Of a stretch of DNA of 64,000 nt, positions 50,557-60,500 are shown in pieces. A program made the translations under genes and the position numbers. The DNA comes from Flavobacterium sp. LC2016-01 (lineage in GTDB: Bacteria; Bacteroidota; Bacteroidia; Flavobacteriales; Flavobacteriaceae): contig NZ_WMIC01000003.1 of assembly GCF_009711135.1 (NCBI RefSeq), positions 434,001 through 498,000 of the forward strand, in the 5' to 3' direction. Each line of letters opens with the position of its first letter. Position 1 is the stretch's first letter. Below the pieces are notes generated by a model that saw only the letters and a program-made list of their open reading frames with translations, searched no databases and was not told the DNA's origin.

Positions 50557-50922
50557 ATGAGTAACTTTAGAAGCTTACTTGTCTGGCAGAAATCAATGGC
50601 CTTGACAACCAAAATTTATTTTTCCACAAACAATTTTCCTAAAGAAGAAATCTTCGGATTAACTTCACAAATTAGACGTAGTTCGATTTCTATACCTAGC
50701 AATATTGCCGAAGGATTTGGAAGAGAAAGCGATAAAGATCTTTTACGCTTTTTAAACATATCTGTTGGATCATTATTCGAAATGCAGACGCAGTTAGAAA
50801 TAGCAAAAAATATATCTTATCTAAAAGATCAAGATTTTAACAACTTATATGAGGACAGTCGCGAAGTAGAAAGAATGTTAGTTTCTTTTATTAAAAAAAT
50901 AAAAGACAGAACCAAACCTTAG
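50557..50922 (+). CDS. Four-helix-bundle protein (23S rRNA intervening-sequence S23 family)
   Basis: A 121-residue all-helical basic protein: FRSLLVWQKSMALTTKIYFS, FGLTSQIRRSSISIPSNIAE, GFGRESDKDLLRFLNISVGS, LFEMQTQLEIAKNISYL. This is the S23/TIGR02436-type fold also related to the Avd protein of retroelements; no reverse transcriptase is nearby. The gene lies between inverted TTAG arms and its TAG stop (50920-50922) is part of the right arm. S23 genes in rRNA intervening sequences are likewise bracketed by a stem, see findings. Confidence 0.9.
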   Translation: MSNFRSLLVWQKSMALTTKIYFSTNNFPKEEIFGLTSQIRRSSISIPSNIAEGFGRESDKDLLRFLNISVGSLFEMQTQLEIAKNISYLKDQDFNNLYEDSREVERMLVSFIKKIKDRTKP

Positions 50923-50955
50923 TACCTTAGCATCTTAGAACCTCAGTACCTAAAA
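50914..50955 (-). repeat. TTAG-family arm, right flank of the four-helix-bundle gene
   Basis: AAACCTTAGTACCTTAGCAT followed by CTTAGAACCTCAGTACCTAA. Inverse of the arm at 50463-50504. Provides the stop codon of the upstream gene and ends just before the next ATG. Confidence 0.8.
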
Positions 50956-50959
50956 AAAT

Positions 50960-52018
50960 ATGATAAACCTATTCAACACCCACATCGAGACGCTTTCTAT
51001 ACATCGCGTAGGAAATAAAAGCCGTAACGAAGCTATTTTTTTATCAGAGCAGCCATTTAATTTAAATGATGAAATTGTTCCTTTGATAAAAGAATACTTT
51101 TTTAAGCCTTTTAGAGAAAAAGAAGAAAACTATTATCAGTTTGCACACGAAGTGGACTTGGATTACAACGACATGTTTAAATATGCAACTGAAATTTTTG
51201 CAAATCCGTCTAGTGTTCAAGAGGTTTCTAAAAAAATTACAAAGCATTTGTATGAGCAGTCAAATCATCCGCACATTAAAAACGGAGAGGTTTACGTAAC
51301 GTATTTGACAAACTTAAGTATCGACAATAATGTAGTTGACGCAATCGGGATTTTTAAAAGTGAATTACAGGCCGACTTTTTGCAGTTTGAAGAAAAAGAC
51401 AGCAATCTTGAAATGATTTTGCAGCAAGGAATCAACTTGAGCAAACTAGATAAAGGATGTTTGATTTTCAATTATAAAAAAGAAGAAGGATATAAAATAT
51501 TGACTGTAGACAGCAACCGTTATGATGCGCGTTACTGGTTAGAGCACTTTTTATCTGTAGATGCTTTTGAAGATGAAAATTTCATCACTAAAAAATATTT
51601 AAAATTCTGTCAAAACTTCGCAAAAGATGTTGTTTTGCCAGCAGAAGACAAGAAAGAGGAAGTTATGTTCATGAACCGATCTGTGAATTATTTCGCTAAA
51701 AATGATCAGTTTGAAGAGCAAAATTTCTTGAATGAAGTACTAGATAATCCAGACTTAATTCCTGAATTCAAAAACTATAAAGTTGATAAAGGAGAAAAAT
51801 ACAGCATCGAAGATGTGACCTCATTCCCAATTGCCAACGCGGCAGTTTCTGACGCAAGAAAATCGATTAAAAATGTGATTAATTTAGATACTCACATTCA
51901 AATTAAAATGGATTTCATCAATCCTGAAAGTGCAGAAAAATTTGTTGAAAAAGGCTGGGATGAAGAAAAACAAATGTATTACTACTTAGTTTACTTCAAC
52001 AAAGAAGAAAAAAGCTAA
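50960..52018 (+). CDS. Nucleoid-associated protein (NdpA/YejK family)
   Basis: A 352-residue protein of the 37-kDa nucleoid-associated family: FNTHIETLSIHRVGNKSRNE at the N-terminus, VYVTYLTNLSIDNNVVDAIG, FKSELQADFLQF, LDKGCLIFNYKKEEGYKILT and RYDARYWLEHFLSVD. Cytoplasmic, DNA-associated; role in Bacteroidota unknown. It starts directly after a TTAG repeat arm, so any transcript from upstream passes through the four-helix-bundle gene. Confidence 0.88.
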   Translation: MINLFNTHIETLSIHRVGNKSRNEAIFLSEQPFNLNDEIVPLIKEYFFKPFREKEENYYQFAHEVDLDYNDMFKYATEIFANPSSVQEVSKKITKHLYEQSNHPHIKNGEVYVTYLTNLSIDNNVVDAIGIFKSELQADFLQFEEKDSNLEMILQQGINLSKLDKGCLIFNYKKEEGYKILTVDSNRYDARYWLEHFLSVDAFEDENFITKKYLKFCQNFAKDVVLPAEDKKEEVMFMNRSVNYFAKNDQFEEQNFLNEVLDNPDLIPEFKNYKVDKGEKYSIEDVTSFPIANAAVSDARKSIKNVINLDTHIQIKMDFINPESAEKFVEKGWDEEKQMYYYLVYFNKEEKS

Positions 52019-52052
52019 GAAGTTTTCATTTTCTATTACTTACTTAAAACAG

Positions 52053-52088
52053 AAAACGGCAGTTACAAATGTAACTGCCGTTTTTTTT
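52053..52088. terminator. Bidirectional terminator between ndpA-like and tetR genes
   Basis: Arms AAAACGGCAGTTAC and GTAACTGCCGTTTT around a four-base loop, with A- and T-runs on both sides; convergent genes end on either side. Confidence 0.9.
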
Positions 52089-52107
52089 ATTGTCGCACAT
52101 TTTGATG

Positions 52108-52689
52108 CTATAAAATCGAGAATACTGCTTTTACAATATCATCATAAACTTGTTTGTCTCTTTCTCCAGTTCGGGCCAAAACCCTAATCCCAGAATAATT
52201 ATTAAAGATGAATCGAGCCAAAACTTTTGCATCTAGCTGTTTTGAAATATGTCCTGCCTCCTGCCCTCTTTTCACAGCATTTGTAAAAACTTCTTCCATA
52301 ATCTGGCTGTTGTTTTTTACAATTTTTGCAATTTCTTCGTCGTGCATTGCGAGTTCTACAGATGAATTAACCATAAAACACCCTTTTGTAATGCGGTCTT
52401 CAAGACTTTCGATCACGGCTTGTTTAAAAATATCTCTAAGCGTTTCTTTAACATTATCAGACTTTTCCAAAAGTTCTTTTACAGTATCTTGAGCTTGAAG
52501 CTGGTAACGCTGTAAAGATTTCGAAAACAATTTTTGTTTATCGCCAAAAGTATCATACAAACTCGAACGGCTTAGACCTAAATACGTTACTAAATCCTGA
52601 GCCGAAGTTCCGTTATAGCCTTTGTGCCAAAAAATTTCGATTGCTTTATCTAAAGCCTGATCTTCATTAAATTCTTTCGTTCTAGCCAT
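52108..52689 (-). CDS. TetR/AcrR family regulator
   Basis: A 193-residue repressor with HTH text DKAIEIFWHKGYNGTSAQDL and LGLSRSSLYDTFGDKQKLF, and the TetR_C ligand domain typical of the AcrR/NemR-like group (GCFMVNSSVELAMHDEEIAK). It follows the SDR gene on the same strand by 72 bp but has its own promoter (-7 box 52713-52720) with operator 52729-52745. The matching operator upstream of the SDR gene suggests it controls both. Confidence 0.9.
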   Translation of the reverse strand: MARTKEFNEDQALDKAIEIFWHKGYNGTSAQDLVTYLGLSRSSLYDTFGDKQKLFSKSLQRYQLQAQDTVKELLEKSDNVKETLRDIFKQAVIESLEDRITKGCFMVNSSVELAMHDEEIAKIVKNNSQIMEEVFTNAVKRGQEAGHISKQLDAKVLARFIFNNYSGIRVLARTGERDKQVYDDIVKAVFSIL

Positions 52690-52712
52690 TGCTCCAAAAT
52701 TAAATTTCTATA

Positions 52713-52745
52713 CAAAGATAATAATTATACGGAACAATCGTTCCT
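52713..52745 (-). promoter_or_regulatory. tetR promoter (-7 TATCTTTG) with GGAACAATCGTTCC operator
   Basis: Minus-strand box TATCTTTG is at 52713-52720 and the palindrome GGAACAATCGTTCC at 52731-52744, in the space between -33 and -7. The same arrangement occurs at 53558-53590. Confidence 0.75.
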
Positions 52746-52761
52746 GAATTGGTCAAAAAAA

Positions 52762-53514
52762 TTATAATACTGTATTTACAGTAAGTCCGCCGTCAACAAC
52801 AATTTCTGTTCCTGTAATGAATGATGCGTCGTCTGAAGCAAGAAAACTAATTGTTTTTGCAACTTCAGAGGCTTGACCAAAACGTTTCAATAAAATTTTG
52901 TTGCCCAAAGCAGCACCTAAACCTTCTACTTCTTCTTTTTCTAAACCTACTTTACCATATAAAGGAGTTTCAATTGGACCAGGAGAAACTGCATTTACTC
53001 TGATTTTTCTTGGTGCTAATTCTGCTGCAAAGATTCTGTTTAATGATAAAACGGCCGCCTTACTTGCTCCATATACGCTTGAACCTGGCATTCCTAATTG
53101 AGCATTTACTGAAGTATTAAAAATAATAGAACCGCCATCGTTTAAAATTGGCAACACTTTTTGAACTGTAAAATAAACTCCTTTCACATTCACATTCATA
53201 ATACTGTCATAATGATCTTCTGAAGCTGAATCTACTGGAGCAAAAGCTGCAATTCCGGCATTTAAAAATAGAATATCTACTTTTCCGAATTGTGCTTTTA
53301 CTTGATCAACTAAATTATCAATTGATTTTAAATCCGATTGATCTGCAACAATTCCAGTAACATTTAATTCTGTTTCGGCTTTTGCCAAAGCTTCTTTGTT
53401 TCTTCCTGTTACAATTACTTTTGCACCTTTTGCTACCAATTCTGCTGCTGCAGCATATCCTATTCCACTGTTTCCACCTGTTACGATTGCTACTTTGTTT
53501 TCTAAATTTTTCAT
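52762..53514 (-). CDS. SDR family oxidoreductase
   Basis: A 250-residue classical SDR: VAIVTGGNSGIGYAAA, NAGIAAFAPV, catalytic Ser (FNTSVNAQLG), Tyr-Lys (YGASKAAVLSLN) and the PG turn AVSPGPIETPLY. Of the YkvO/quinone-reductase-like type regulated by TetR proteins. Promoter and operator at 53558-53590. Confidence 0.9.
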   Translation of the reverse strand: MKNLENKVAIVTGGNSGIGYAAAAELVAKGAKVIVTGRNKEALAKAETELNVTGIVADQSDLKSIDNLVDQVKAQFGKVDILFLNAGIAAFAPVDSASEDHYDSIMNVNVKGVYFTVQKVLPILNDGGSIIFNTSVNAQLGMPGSSVYGASKAAVLSLNRIFAAELAPRKIRVNAVSPGPIETPLYGKVGLEKEEVEGLGAALGNKILLKRFGQASEVAKTISFLASDDASFITGTEIVVDGGLTVNTVL

Positions 53515-53557
53515 TTTTATTTGTTTTTAAGTTATTGATTATTCAATTATTATGGTA

Positions 53558-53590
53558 CAAAGATATAATAACGGAACGATCGTTCCGTTA
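53558..53590 (-). promoter_or_regulatory. SDR promoter (-7 TATCTTTG) with perfect 22-bp palindromic operator
   Basis: Minus-strand box TATCTTTG at 53558-53565. The operator 53569-53590 is a perfect palindrome with core GGAACGATCGTTCC and TAAC/GTTA ends, matching the tetR operator at 52731-52744 except for one base. Confidence 0.8.
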
Positions 53591-53715
53591 TTTAAAGTGT
53601 TAATTTTTAGTTAAAATATTTAAGCAGATTTTAAAACCCTTTATTTATAAAGGAATTAGCTATTTAACCATAAGCGAAACAAATTGCAAAATGTCGGCGA
53701 TTCTTAATATTTGCT

Positions 53716-53723
53716 TAATTTTG
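53716..53723 (+). promoter_or_regulatory. -7 box (TAATTTTG) of the GAF gene
   Basis: Full TAnnTTTG match 20 bp before the ATG at 53743. Confidence 0.5.
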
Positions 53724-53742
53724 TACTCTAAAACAAAAAAAC

Positions 53743-56112
53743 ATGGAACGCCTTTTACCACATGAAAGTCCTTTCGAAACCATAATCTCTTTTCATAAAC
53801 TACTTGAGTCTTTTGAAGAAATTGCGGCGTCTGATGTAGATTACCGATCTAATTATGCTAAAGCCATTTTAAAAGAGGTTGAGCCTTTTCCGGAATTCAG
53901 AACAGGAATTCATGATTATAATATCATTAAAAATAACGAAGCTCTAATAAAAAACATAGTTGCCGATTTATTTCCAACTGCTTTGACGCATAATGAGATA
54001 AAAGCAATTACAATTCCGTTTCAAAATTTATCTTTTAATTATACCGAACGTTTCAAGAAAATCCTGCGCAATGCCGGAGACGAATTCGATATGGAAATTC
54101 GTGATTTTGATGATCATCAATTCTATATAAATAACTGCTGTTTAATATTAGCGTATTATTACAATCAAAATATTGATTTCAATAAGCCGTTTTTTTATGA
54201 TATCCCAGATGAGCAAGGCATTGAAAAGCACTATAGAATTCTTTACAATGCCGATTTCATGGAAATTACGCCAACAGAAAGAGCTATAGAATTAACTCAG
54301 GACGATATTGATCAATTAATTGATAATTACAATGATATCGATTTATGGAAAGCTAAATTCCCTAAAAGAAGCTGGATTTTAAAAGGTTTTGGAATGGTTT
54401 CTTTATTTGATGCAACAACCGAAAGTGCTATTTCAAATCTGAAAAGCAATTTATTAAAACCTGATAGTACTACGGATACTTCTACGGATGTTATTGAGAC
54501 TATTTTTAGATCTATATTTAAAATTCCGAGTTTAAAAGTTGGTTTTATTATTTACAATCCTGAAGAAGAAAAATTTATAAGACCAATTAAGTTTGACAAT
54601 CAGATGCAGAGTTTTCTACTGAATACAGATCAGGAAGTAGATTGCAAAAATGCTTTTTTTGGCTGTTCTTTTGAAAATCTTCTGAACAATAAAGAACCAT
54701 TTGTGATTTCGAATGTCGAAAAATTCATTGAAGAATCTCCAAATAAAAGACTGGGCGAACATTTACTGAAACAAGGTATTAAAAGCTGTGTTTTTGCGCC
54801 TGTTATAAAAGACGAACAATTATTAGGAGTTGTCGAACTGGTTTCTGACAATGTACGCGATTTAAATAGTGTCAACGCGACAAAACTGGAATTGATTTTA
54901 CCGTATTTAACAGATACAATTGATCGTTATAATACTGATATGCAACATCAGATTGAAGCGATTATTCAGCGTGAATACACTACGATTCACCCGAGTGTTT
55001 ATTGGAAATTTAAGAAAGAATCCCAGAATTACTTTCAAAATATAAATCATACAAAAGATTATATTTTTAAAGAAATTGTTTTTAAAAATGTATATCCGTT
55101 ATACGGGCAGATTGATATTAAAGGTTCATCAGAACACCGAAATGAAACCGTAAAAATTGACTTAAAAAATCAGCTTTCGACGCTTTTAGAAATTTTTGAC
55201 AATCAAGAAACAAATTCAAATCTTGTTCTTTTGGAACAAAGAAAATTTGAATTGGAATCACTTCGAAAAGAATTAGATTTCCCATTGAAGGCAGATACTG
55301 AACAGCATATTCAACGTTATATTGAAGATGAAATTCATCCGATTTTAAAAAACACTAAAGGTTCAGAGAAAAATGAAAAATTAGAAGCTCTGTATTTTGA
55401 AAGTCTAGACGAAAAATCGGGCTTATTTTATCAGGAAAGAAAAAAGTTTGATAATGCGATGTCTATTATCAATAAAAAAATGGCATCGGTTTTAGATAAA
55501 AAACAAGTCGAAGCACAGCAAATTTATCCGCATTATTACGAGCGTTTTAAAACAGATGGTGTTGAACATAATTTATATATTGGTTCTTCAATTTCGCCAA
55601 CAAAACCTTTTGACATCATGTATCTGCATAATTTGAGATTATGGCAATTGCAGACATTATGCGAAATGGAATTAGAGCATCATCAGCTAAAAGAATCGCT
55701 TCCGTATGAATTAGATGTAACGTCTTTGATTTTAGTTTTCAGCGTGCCGCTTTCGATCCGATTCAGAATGGATGAAAAACGTTTTGACGTAGACGGAACC
55801 TATAATGCACGATATGAAGTTGTTAAAAAACGAATTGACAAATCGAATATTAAAGGAACAAAAGAGAGAATAACCGAGAAAGAAAAAATTACAATTGTTT
55901 ATTCTCAAAACAACGAAGAAACTGAATACTTAAAGTATATCAAGTACTTACAGCACAAAAAAATACTGGAACCTGCGATTGAGCAGTTTGAAGTAGAAGA
56001 TCTTCAAGGCGTTTCGGGCTTGAGAGCCATTCGTGTCAAAGTGATTAATAATACTATAAGTCCAGCAGCAAAAAAAATCACTTATCAAGATTTATTAGAT
56101 GAGCTCAACTAA
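53743..56112 (+). CDS. Large GAF-domain protein
   Basis: A 789-residue soluble protein. A helical N-terminal part (1-230) is followed by a GAF domain (about 265-395) with FGCSFENLLNNKEPFVISNV and KQGIKSCVFAPVIKDEQLLGVVELVSD; the C-terminal half is predicted helical and contains a repeated coiled-coil character (LEQRKFELESLRKELDFPLK). No output domain such as GGDEF or kinase is seen. Conserved in Flavobacteriaceae; ligand unknown. Confidence 0.8.
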   Translation: MERLLPHESPFETIISFHKLLESFEEIAASDVDYRSNYAKAILKEVEPFPEFRTGIHDYNIIKNNEALIKNIVADLFPTALTHNEIKAITIPFQNLSFNYTERFKKILRNAGDEFDMEIRDFDDHQFYINNCCLILAYYYNQNIDFNKPFFYDIPDEQGIEKHYRILYNADFMEITPTERAIELTQDDIDQLIDNYNDIDLWKAKFPKRSWILKGFGMVSLFDATTESAISNLKSNLLKPDSTTDTSTDVIETIFRSIFKIPSLKVGFIIYNPEEEKFIRPIKFDNQMQSFLLNTDQEVDCKNAFFGCSFENLLNNKEPFVISNVEKFIEESPNKRLGEHLLKQGIKSCVFAPVIKDEQLLGVVELVSDNVRDLNSVNATKLELILPYLTDTIDRYNTDMQHQIEAIIQREYTTIHPSVYWKFKKESQNYFQNINHTKDYIFKEIVFKNVYPLYGQIDIKGSSEHRNETVKIDLKNQLSTLLEIFDNQETNSNLVLLEQRKFELESLRKELDFPLKADTEQHIQRYIEDEIHPILKNTKGSEKNEKLEALYFESLDEKSGLFYQERKKFDNAMSIINKKMASVLDKKQVEAQQIYPHYYERFKTDGVEHNLYIGSSISPTKPFDIMYLHNLRLWQLQTLCEMELEHHQLKESLPYELDVTSLILVFSVPLSIRFRMDEKRFDVDGTYNARYEVVKKRIDKSNIKGTKERITEKEKITIVYSQNNEETEYLKYIKYLQHKKILEPAIEQFEVEDLQGVSGLRAIRVKVINNTISPAAKKITYQDLLDELN

Positions 56113-56131
56113 ACAGTTGAGCTTTTTTTTT
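56103..56131 (+). terminator. Terminator overlapping the end of the GAF gene
   Basis: Arms GCTCAACT (56103-56110) and AGTTGAGC (56115-56122) followed by nine T. The stop codon TAA lies in the stem-loop. Confidence 0.85.
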
Positions 56132-56146
56132 GACATTATTCAACAC

Positions 56147-56276
56147 AGATGAAACTGATTCGCTATCGCGAAAACGCGGATGAACACAGATTTAAAAGTT
56201 TTTTTATTTATTAAAAAATCAGAAATCCGCTTTTATCAGTGTCTTCGCGATAGCGAATCCGTAAAATCAGCGTCTA
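56147..56276. repeat. Palindromic repeat with TTCGCTATCGCGA core arms
   Basis: The left part has GATTCGCTATCGCGAAAACG (from about 56159) and the right part CTTCGCGATAGCGAATCCG (56242-56260), inverted, with ACAGAT/AAATCCGC flanks of the CCACGGAT family. The GCGATAGCGAA motif also occurs at 7441-7471 and 47430-47458. Confidence 0.75.
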
Positions 56277-56298
56277 AAATTATGCGTTGATCTAAAAA

Positions 56299-57477
56299 TT
56301 AAATCGATCTAAAAGCAATTACAAAAGCGATTACTGTAATGATTATTCCAATCATGAAAAAATTGTAAGCAATTCGAAGTAAATTGTATTTTCGCTGTAA
56401 AACCAATCCCAGGTAATACAAATCTTTTATCATTGTAGAATATAAATAATCTCTGTCTTTCATCATTTCATTCATTGCCCAGTTGTATTCTTCAAAAGGC
56501 ATTTTATAAAAATTCCCAAAAAACATCAAGTTCACTTTTTTAGCCTCAACATCTTCGCGCGTAAAAAAACCTGAAGTTACTTTTGGCCTTGTCGAAAGAA
56601 TAGCAAAAATAATTGTGATTACACTAGAAATCAGCATTATAAATGTCGGAATTACTAAATGCGCATTTTTCGGACTGTCTAATTTTGGTATGATTGAAGA
56701 AAGTGCAATCGAAATAATAATTGCATTTACAGACAGTAAAATATTGGCTTTACTATCAGCAATCCCGCTTAAGCGCGTATGATTTCCAAGTGTAACGCGA
56801 AATAGCGTATCAATGCCGCGTTCTGGTTTTTCGACCTTTTCTTTCTTTTTATTTTCCTCGTCAATTGCCGAGGCTACTTTTAATTCCTGTTTGTTAATTT
56901 TCTTCTGAATAAGAATTAGATTTTTTTCTTTCAAAGGCTGCCATTTTTTTAAAGCATGGTCCGTATAAAAGCGATGTTTATTCAATAAGAAATTTAAATT
57001 CTCTCTCGTCCATTCTGAATTAGAGAAACTTGCTATTCCGGTATTTTTTAGTTCTAAACGAAGTAATTCGCAGGTAGTTATATATTCTGGTCCCATTAAA
57101 TGCGCATAATCTGCATCTTTAATGATTTTTTCCAAAAGTGTTTTTGGCTCATATTCTTTGGCTGTAGCCAAAATCAAACTGGAAACCAGCGCAATAAATT
57201 CTTCAGATTTTCCTTTTTCGCGCAAAAAGTCTGATGCAATTTCGGTGCTTTCTTTTTCGTGATTCTCGTAACCGTTTATATATCCAGTATCATGAAACCA
57301 GGCGGCAACCATTAATGCCTCTTTATCACCATCTTTTACATCTTCTTTTTTACAAAGCTCTTTTACGGCCGTAATTACTGTGAAAGTATGGTTAAAATTA
57401 TGATAAGAATATAAATTAGAAAGTTTATCTTTGAGTAAATTACCGACGAAATCTTCGGATTGTTCTATTAGGTTCAT
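56299..57477 (-). CDS. HD phosphohydrolase fused to a Pycsar-effector (PycTM-like) membrane domain
   Basis: A 392-residue protein. HD domain (about residues 20-190): YHNFNHTFTV (first His), AAWFHDTGY (His62-Asp63) and IIKDADYAHLMG (last Asp). A charged linker (EENKKKEKVEKPERG) leads to a C-terminal Pycsar-effector domain (about 230-392): LFRVTLGNHTRLSGIADSKA, NILLSVNAIIISIALSSI, two further hydrophobic segments and a final one (FMIGIIITVIAFVIAF). No PycC-type cyclase is adjacent. I start at ATG 57477, 27 bp from the divergent neighbour; an in-frame ATG at 57526-57528 would overlap that gene. Confidence 0.85.
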   Translation of the reverse strand: MNLIEQSEDFVGNLLKDKLSNLYSYHNFNHTFTVITAVKELCKKEDVKDGDKEALMVAAWFHDTGYINGYENHEKESTEIASDFLREKGKSEEFIALVSSLILATAKEYEPKTLLEKIIKDADYAHLMGPEYITTCELLRLELKNTGIASFSNSEWTRENLNFLLNKHRFYTDHALKKWQPLKEKNLILIQKKINKQELKVASAIDEENKKKEKVEKPERGIDTLFRVTLGNHTRLSGIADSKANILLSVNAIIISIALSSIIPKLDSPKNAHLVIPTFIMLISSVITIIFAILSTRPKVTSGFFTREDVEAKKVNLMFFGNFYKMPFEEYNWAMNEMMKDRDYLYSTMIKDLYYLGLVLQRKYNLLRIAYNFFMIGIIITVIAFVIAFRSI

Positions 57478-57504
57478 AAGAGAATATTTTAATACCACTA
57501 AAAT

Positions 57505-60500
57505 ATGAAATTGTTTTTGGATAATCATTTTATTGCTAAGATTAAAAACTATTCTTTAGCAATAACCGCACTTTTCATTGTTTACTCCTGTGCAACGCGC
57601 AAAGCGCAATACGGAAAAAATGTGAGTGCCAACGAAACAGAAAACGCTACAGACACTATAAAAATTGCGCACACTTTTTTTCTTGTCGGAGATGCTGGAA
57701 ATGCTGATGAAGAACAAGCCCAGCAAACACTGGAACTTTTGCATCAAAAACTAAAAAAATCGGGTAAAAAATCGACGCTTCTTTTTTTGGGAGATAACAT
57801 TTATCCGAAAGGCTTTCCTAGTGATGACAATGCCTCGGAGAAAGCTTTAGCAGAAACAAAACTAACTAATCAATTAAAACTGACCGAAGGTTTTAAAGGA
57901 AAAACTGTGGTGATTCCTGGAAATCATGATTGGTACAGCGGTATTAAAGGCTTGGAACGTCAGGAAAATTTTGTGACCAAATATTTAAATGATAAAAAAG
58001 CATTTTCACCAAGAAAAGGCTGTCCAATTGAAGATATAAAAATTGATAGTATTACAACGTTGGTCACAATTGACAGCGAATGGTTTTTGGAAGACTGGAA
58101 CAATCATCCTACGATAAATGATAATTGCGACATTAAAACAAGGGAAGATTTTTTTGATGAACTGGAAAGTATCTTAAATAAAAATCAAGAGAAAACGGTA
58201 GTTCTGGCCATTCATCATCCTTTATTGAGCAACGGAACGCACGGCGGACAATTTTCTATGGAAAAACAATTATTTCCTTTAGAGAAAAAAATTCCGCTTC
58301 CGGTAATTGGCTCTTTTATTAATTTGCTGAGAAAAACATCAGGCGCAAGTCCGCAGGACCTTCAAAATAAACAATATACAATTTATGCCAAAAGAATAAA
58401 AACGCTTTTGCAAAAACAGAAAAATGTAATTGTAGTTTCAGGACATGATCATAATCTGCAATACATCAGCAAAGAAAATATTCAGCAGATTATCAGCGGA
58501 GCGGGATCAAAATCTGAAGCAGCGAGAGCTATCAGTGAAAATGATTTTTCTTATGGCGGAAATGGATATGCAACATTAACATTATTTAAAAGCGGTGATG
58601 CAAAAGTTTCTTATTTCGGGAATGAAAACAACAAGGAAAAACTTCTTTTTGAACGCGAAATTATAAAAGCGAAAGAAATTAACTGGGCATCAGATATTCC
58701 AAATAGTTTCCCATCAAAAATCACAACTTCGATTTATACAAAAGAAATGACCGATAAAAGTTTAGTTCATAAATTTTTGTTCGGACAGCATTATCGAAAA
58801 TATTACAGCACACCAATTGAAGCCAAAGTTGCTACTGTAGATACTTTAATGGGCGGTTTAAAACCAATTCGCGAAGGCGGAGGACATCAGTCTATTTCCT
58901 TAAGAATGTCAGATCCAAAAGGTCGTGAATATGTAATGCGTGCTATGAAAAAAAGCGCCACTGTGTTTTTACAGTCGGTTGCGTTTAAGGATCAATATAT
59001 TGTAAATGATTTTGAGAAAACCTACACGGAAAACTTTTTATATGATTTTTACACGACTTCGCATCCATATGCTCCATATGTAACAGGCAGTATGTCAGAT
59101 CAAATTGGACTTGCACACACAAATCCGATTTTATATTATATTCCGAAACAAAAAGGCCTAAAAGAATTTAATGCGGGTTATGGCGATCAGCTTTATATGG
59201 TTGAAGAGCGTCCGGCAGATAATCATTTGGATGCCAAAAATTTTGGAAATCCATCTGATATTATCAGCACTGAGGACATCATGAAAAACTTGCATAAAGA
59301 TGAAAAATACTCAGTTAACGAAAAAGAATATATAAAAGCCCGTTTATTTGATATCCTTATTGGCGACTGGGACAGGCATAGCGATCAATGGCGCTGGGGC
59401 GAATACAAACAAGGCGACAAAGTTATTTACAAACCAATTCCGAGAGACCGTGATCAGGCGTTTGTGAAATACGACGGAGCTTTACTTTCACTTATTATGA
59501 ATATGCCGCCACTTCGTCATATGCGTACTTTTAAAGGAAATAAAATCAATGTAAAATGGCTTGGAAGAGAACCTTACCCAATGGATCTTGCATTTTTAAG
59601 AACGGCCGAAGAGAAAGACTGGACTGAACAAGCCAAATATATTCAGGAAAATTTATCAGATGCTGATATTGATACGGCTTTCAAAAACATGCCTAAAGAA
59701 GTTCAGGATGAAACCGTTGATGATATTAAACAGAAATTAAAAAGCAGAAAAAAAGACCTTCAAAAATATGCTTCGGAATATTTTGATGTGTTAAGCCATA
59801 CGGTTATGATTGCTGGAACTGATAAAAAAGACAAATTTGTAATCAATCACAATGCTAAAAAAAGTATTGAAATTCAGGTTTTAAGAGTTAAAAAAGAAGG
59901 CGATGATTTGGTTTACACCAAAACTGTAACGGATGATAAAACTTCAAATTTATGGATTTATGGTTTGGATGATAACGATACTTTTGAAGTAAAAGGAAAT
60001 GAAAAATCCAGCATTAAAATTCGTTTAATTGGAGGCCAAAACAATGACACATACAACGTAGAAAATGGCCGAAAAGTGATTGTTTATGATTTTAAATCTA
60101 AAGAAAACACATACAACTTAGATTCTAAAGCCAGAACACAGCTTACAGACGATTATGATGTGAATTTGTACAATTATGAAAAACCTAAATATAACGTAAT
60201 TGCCGGTCTGCCAAACATAGGCTATAATCCGGATGATGGCGTAAAACTTGGATTTAATTTGAATTATACGGTTAATAATTTTAAACAGAATCCTTATACA
60301 CAGAAACATATCTTAAATGGTTTCTATTATTTTGCAACTGGAGGTTTCGAGTTAACCTATGCAGCACATTTTCCAGGACTATTAGGGAAATGGGTTATTG
60401 ACGTTGATTCACAACTGACTACACCAAATTTTGCGATGAACTATTTTGGTTACGGAAACGAAACTGTAAATAATGACGATGAATTTGGAATGGATTATAA

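Noticed and set aside
50557..50922. Possible diversity-generating retroelement accessory (Avd-like) protein
   Set aside because: The fold is related, but there is no reverse transcriptase, template repeat or variable repeat pair nearby.
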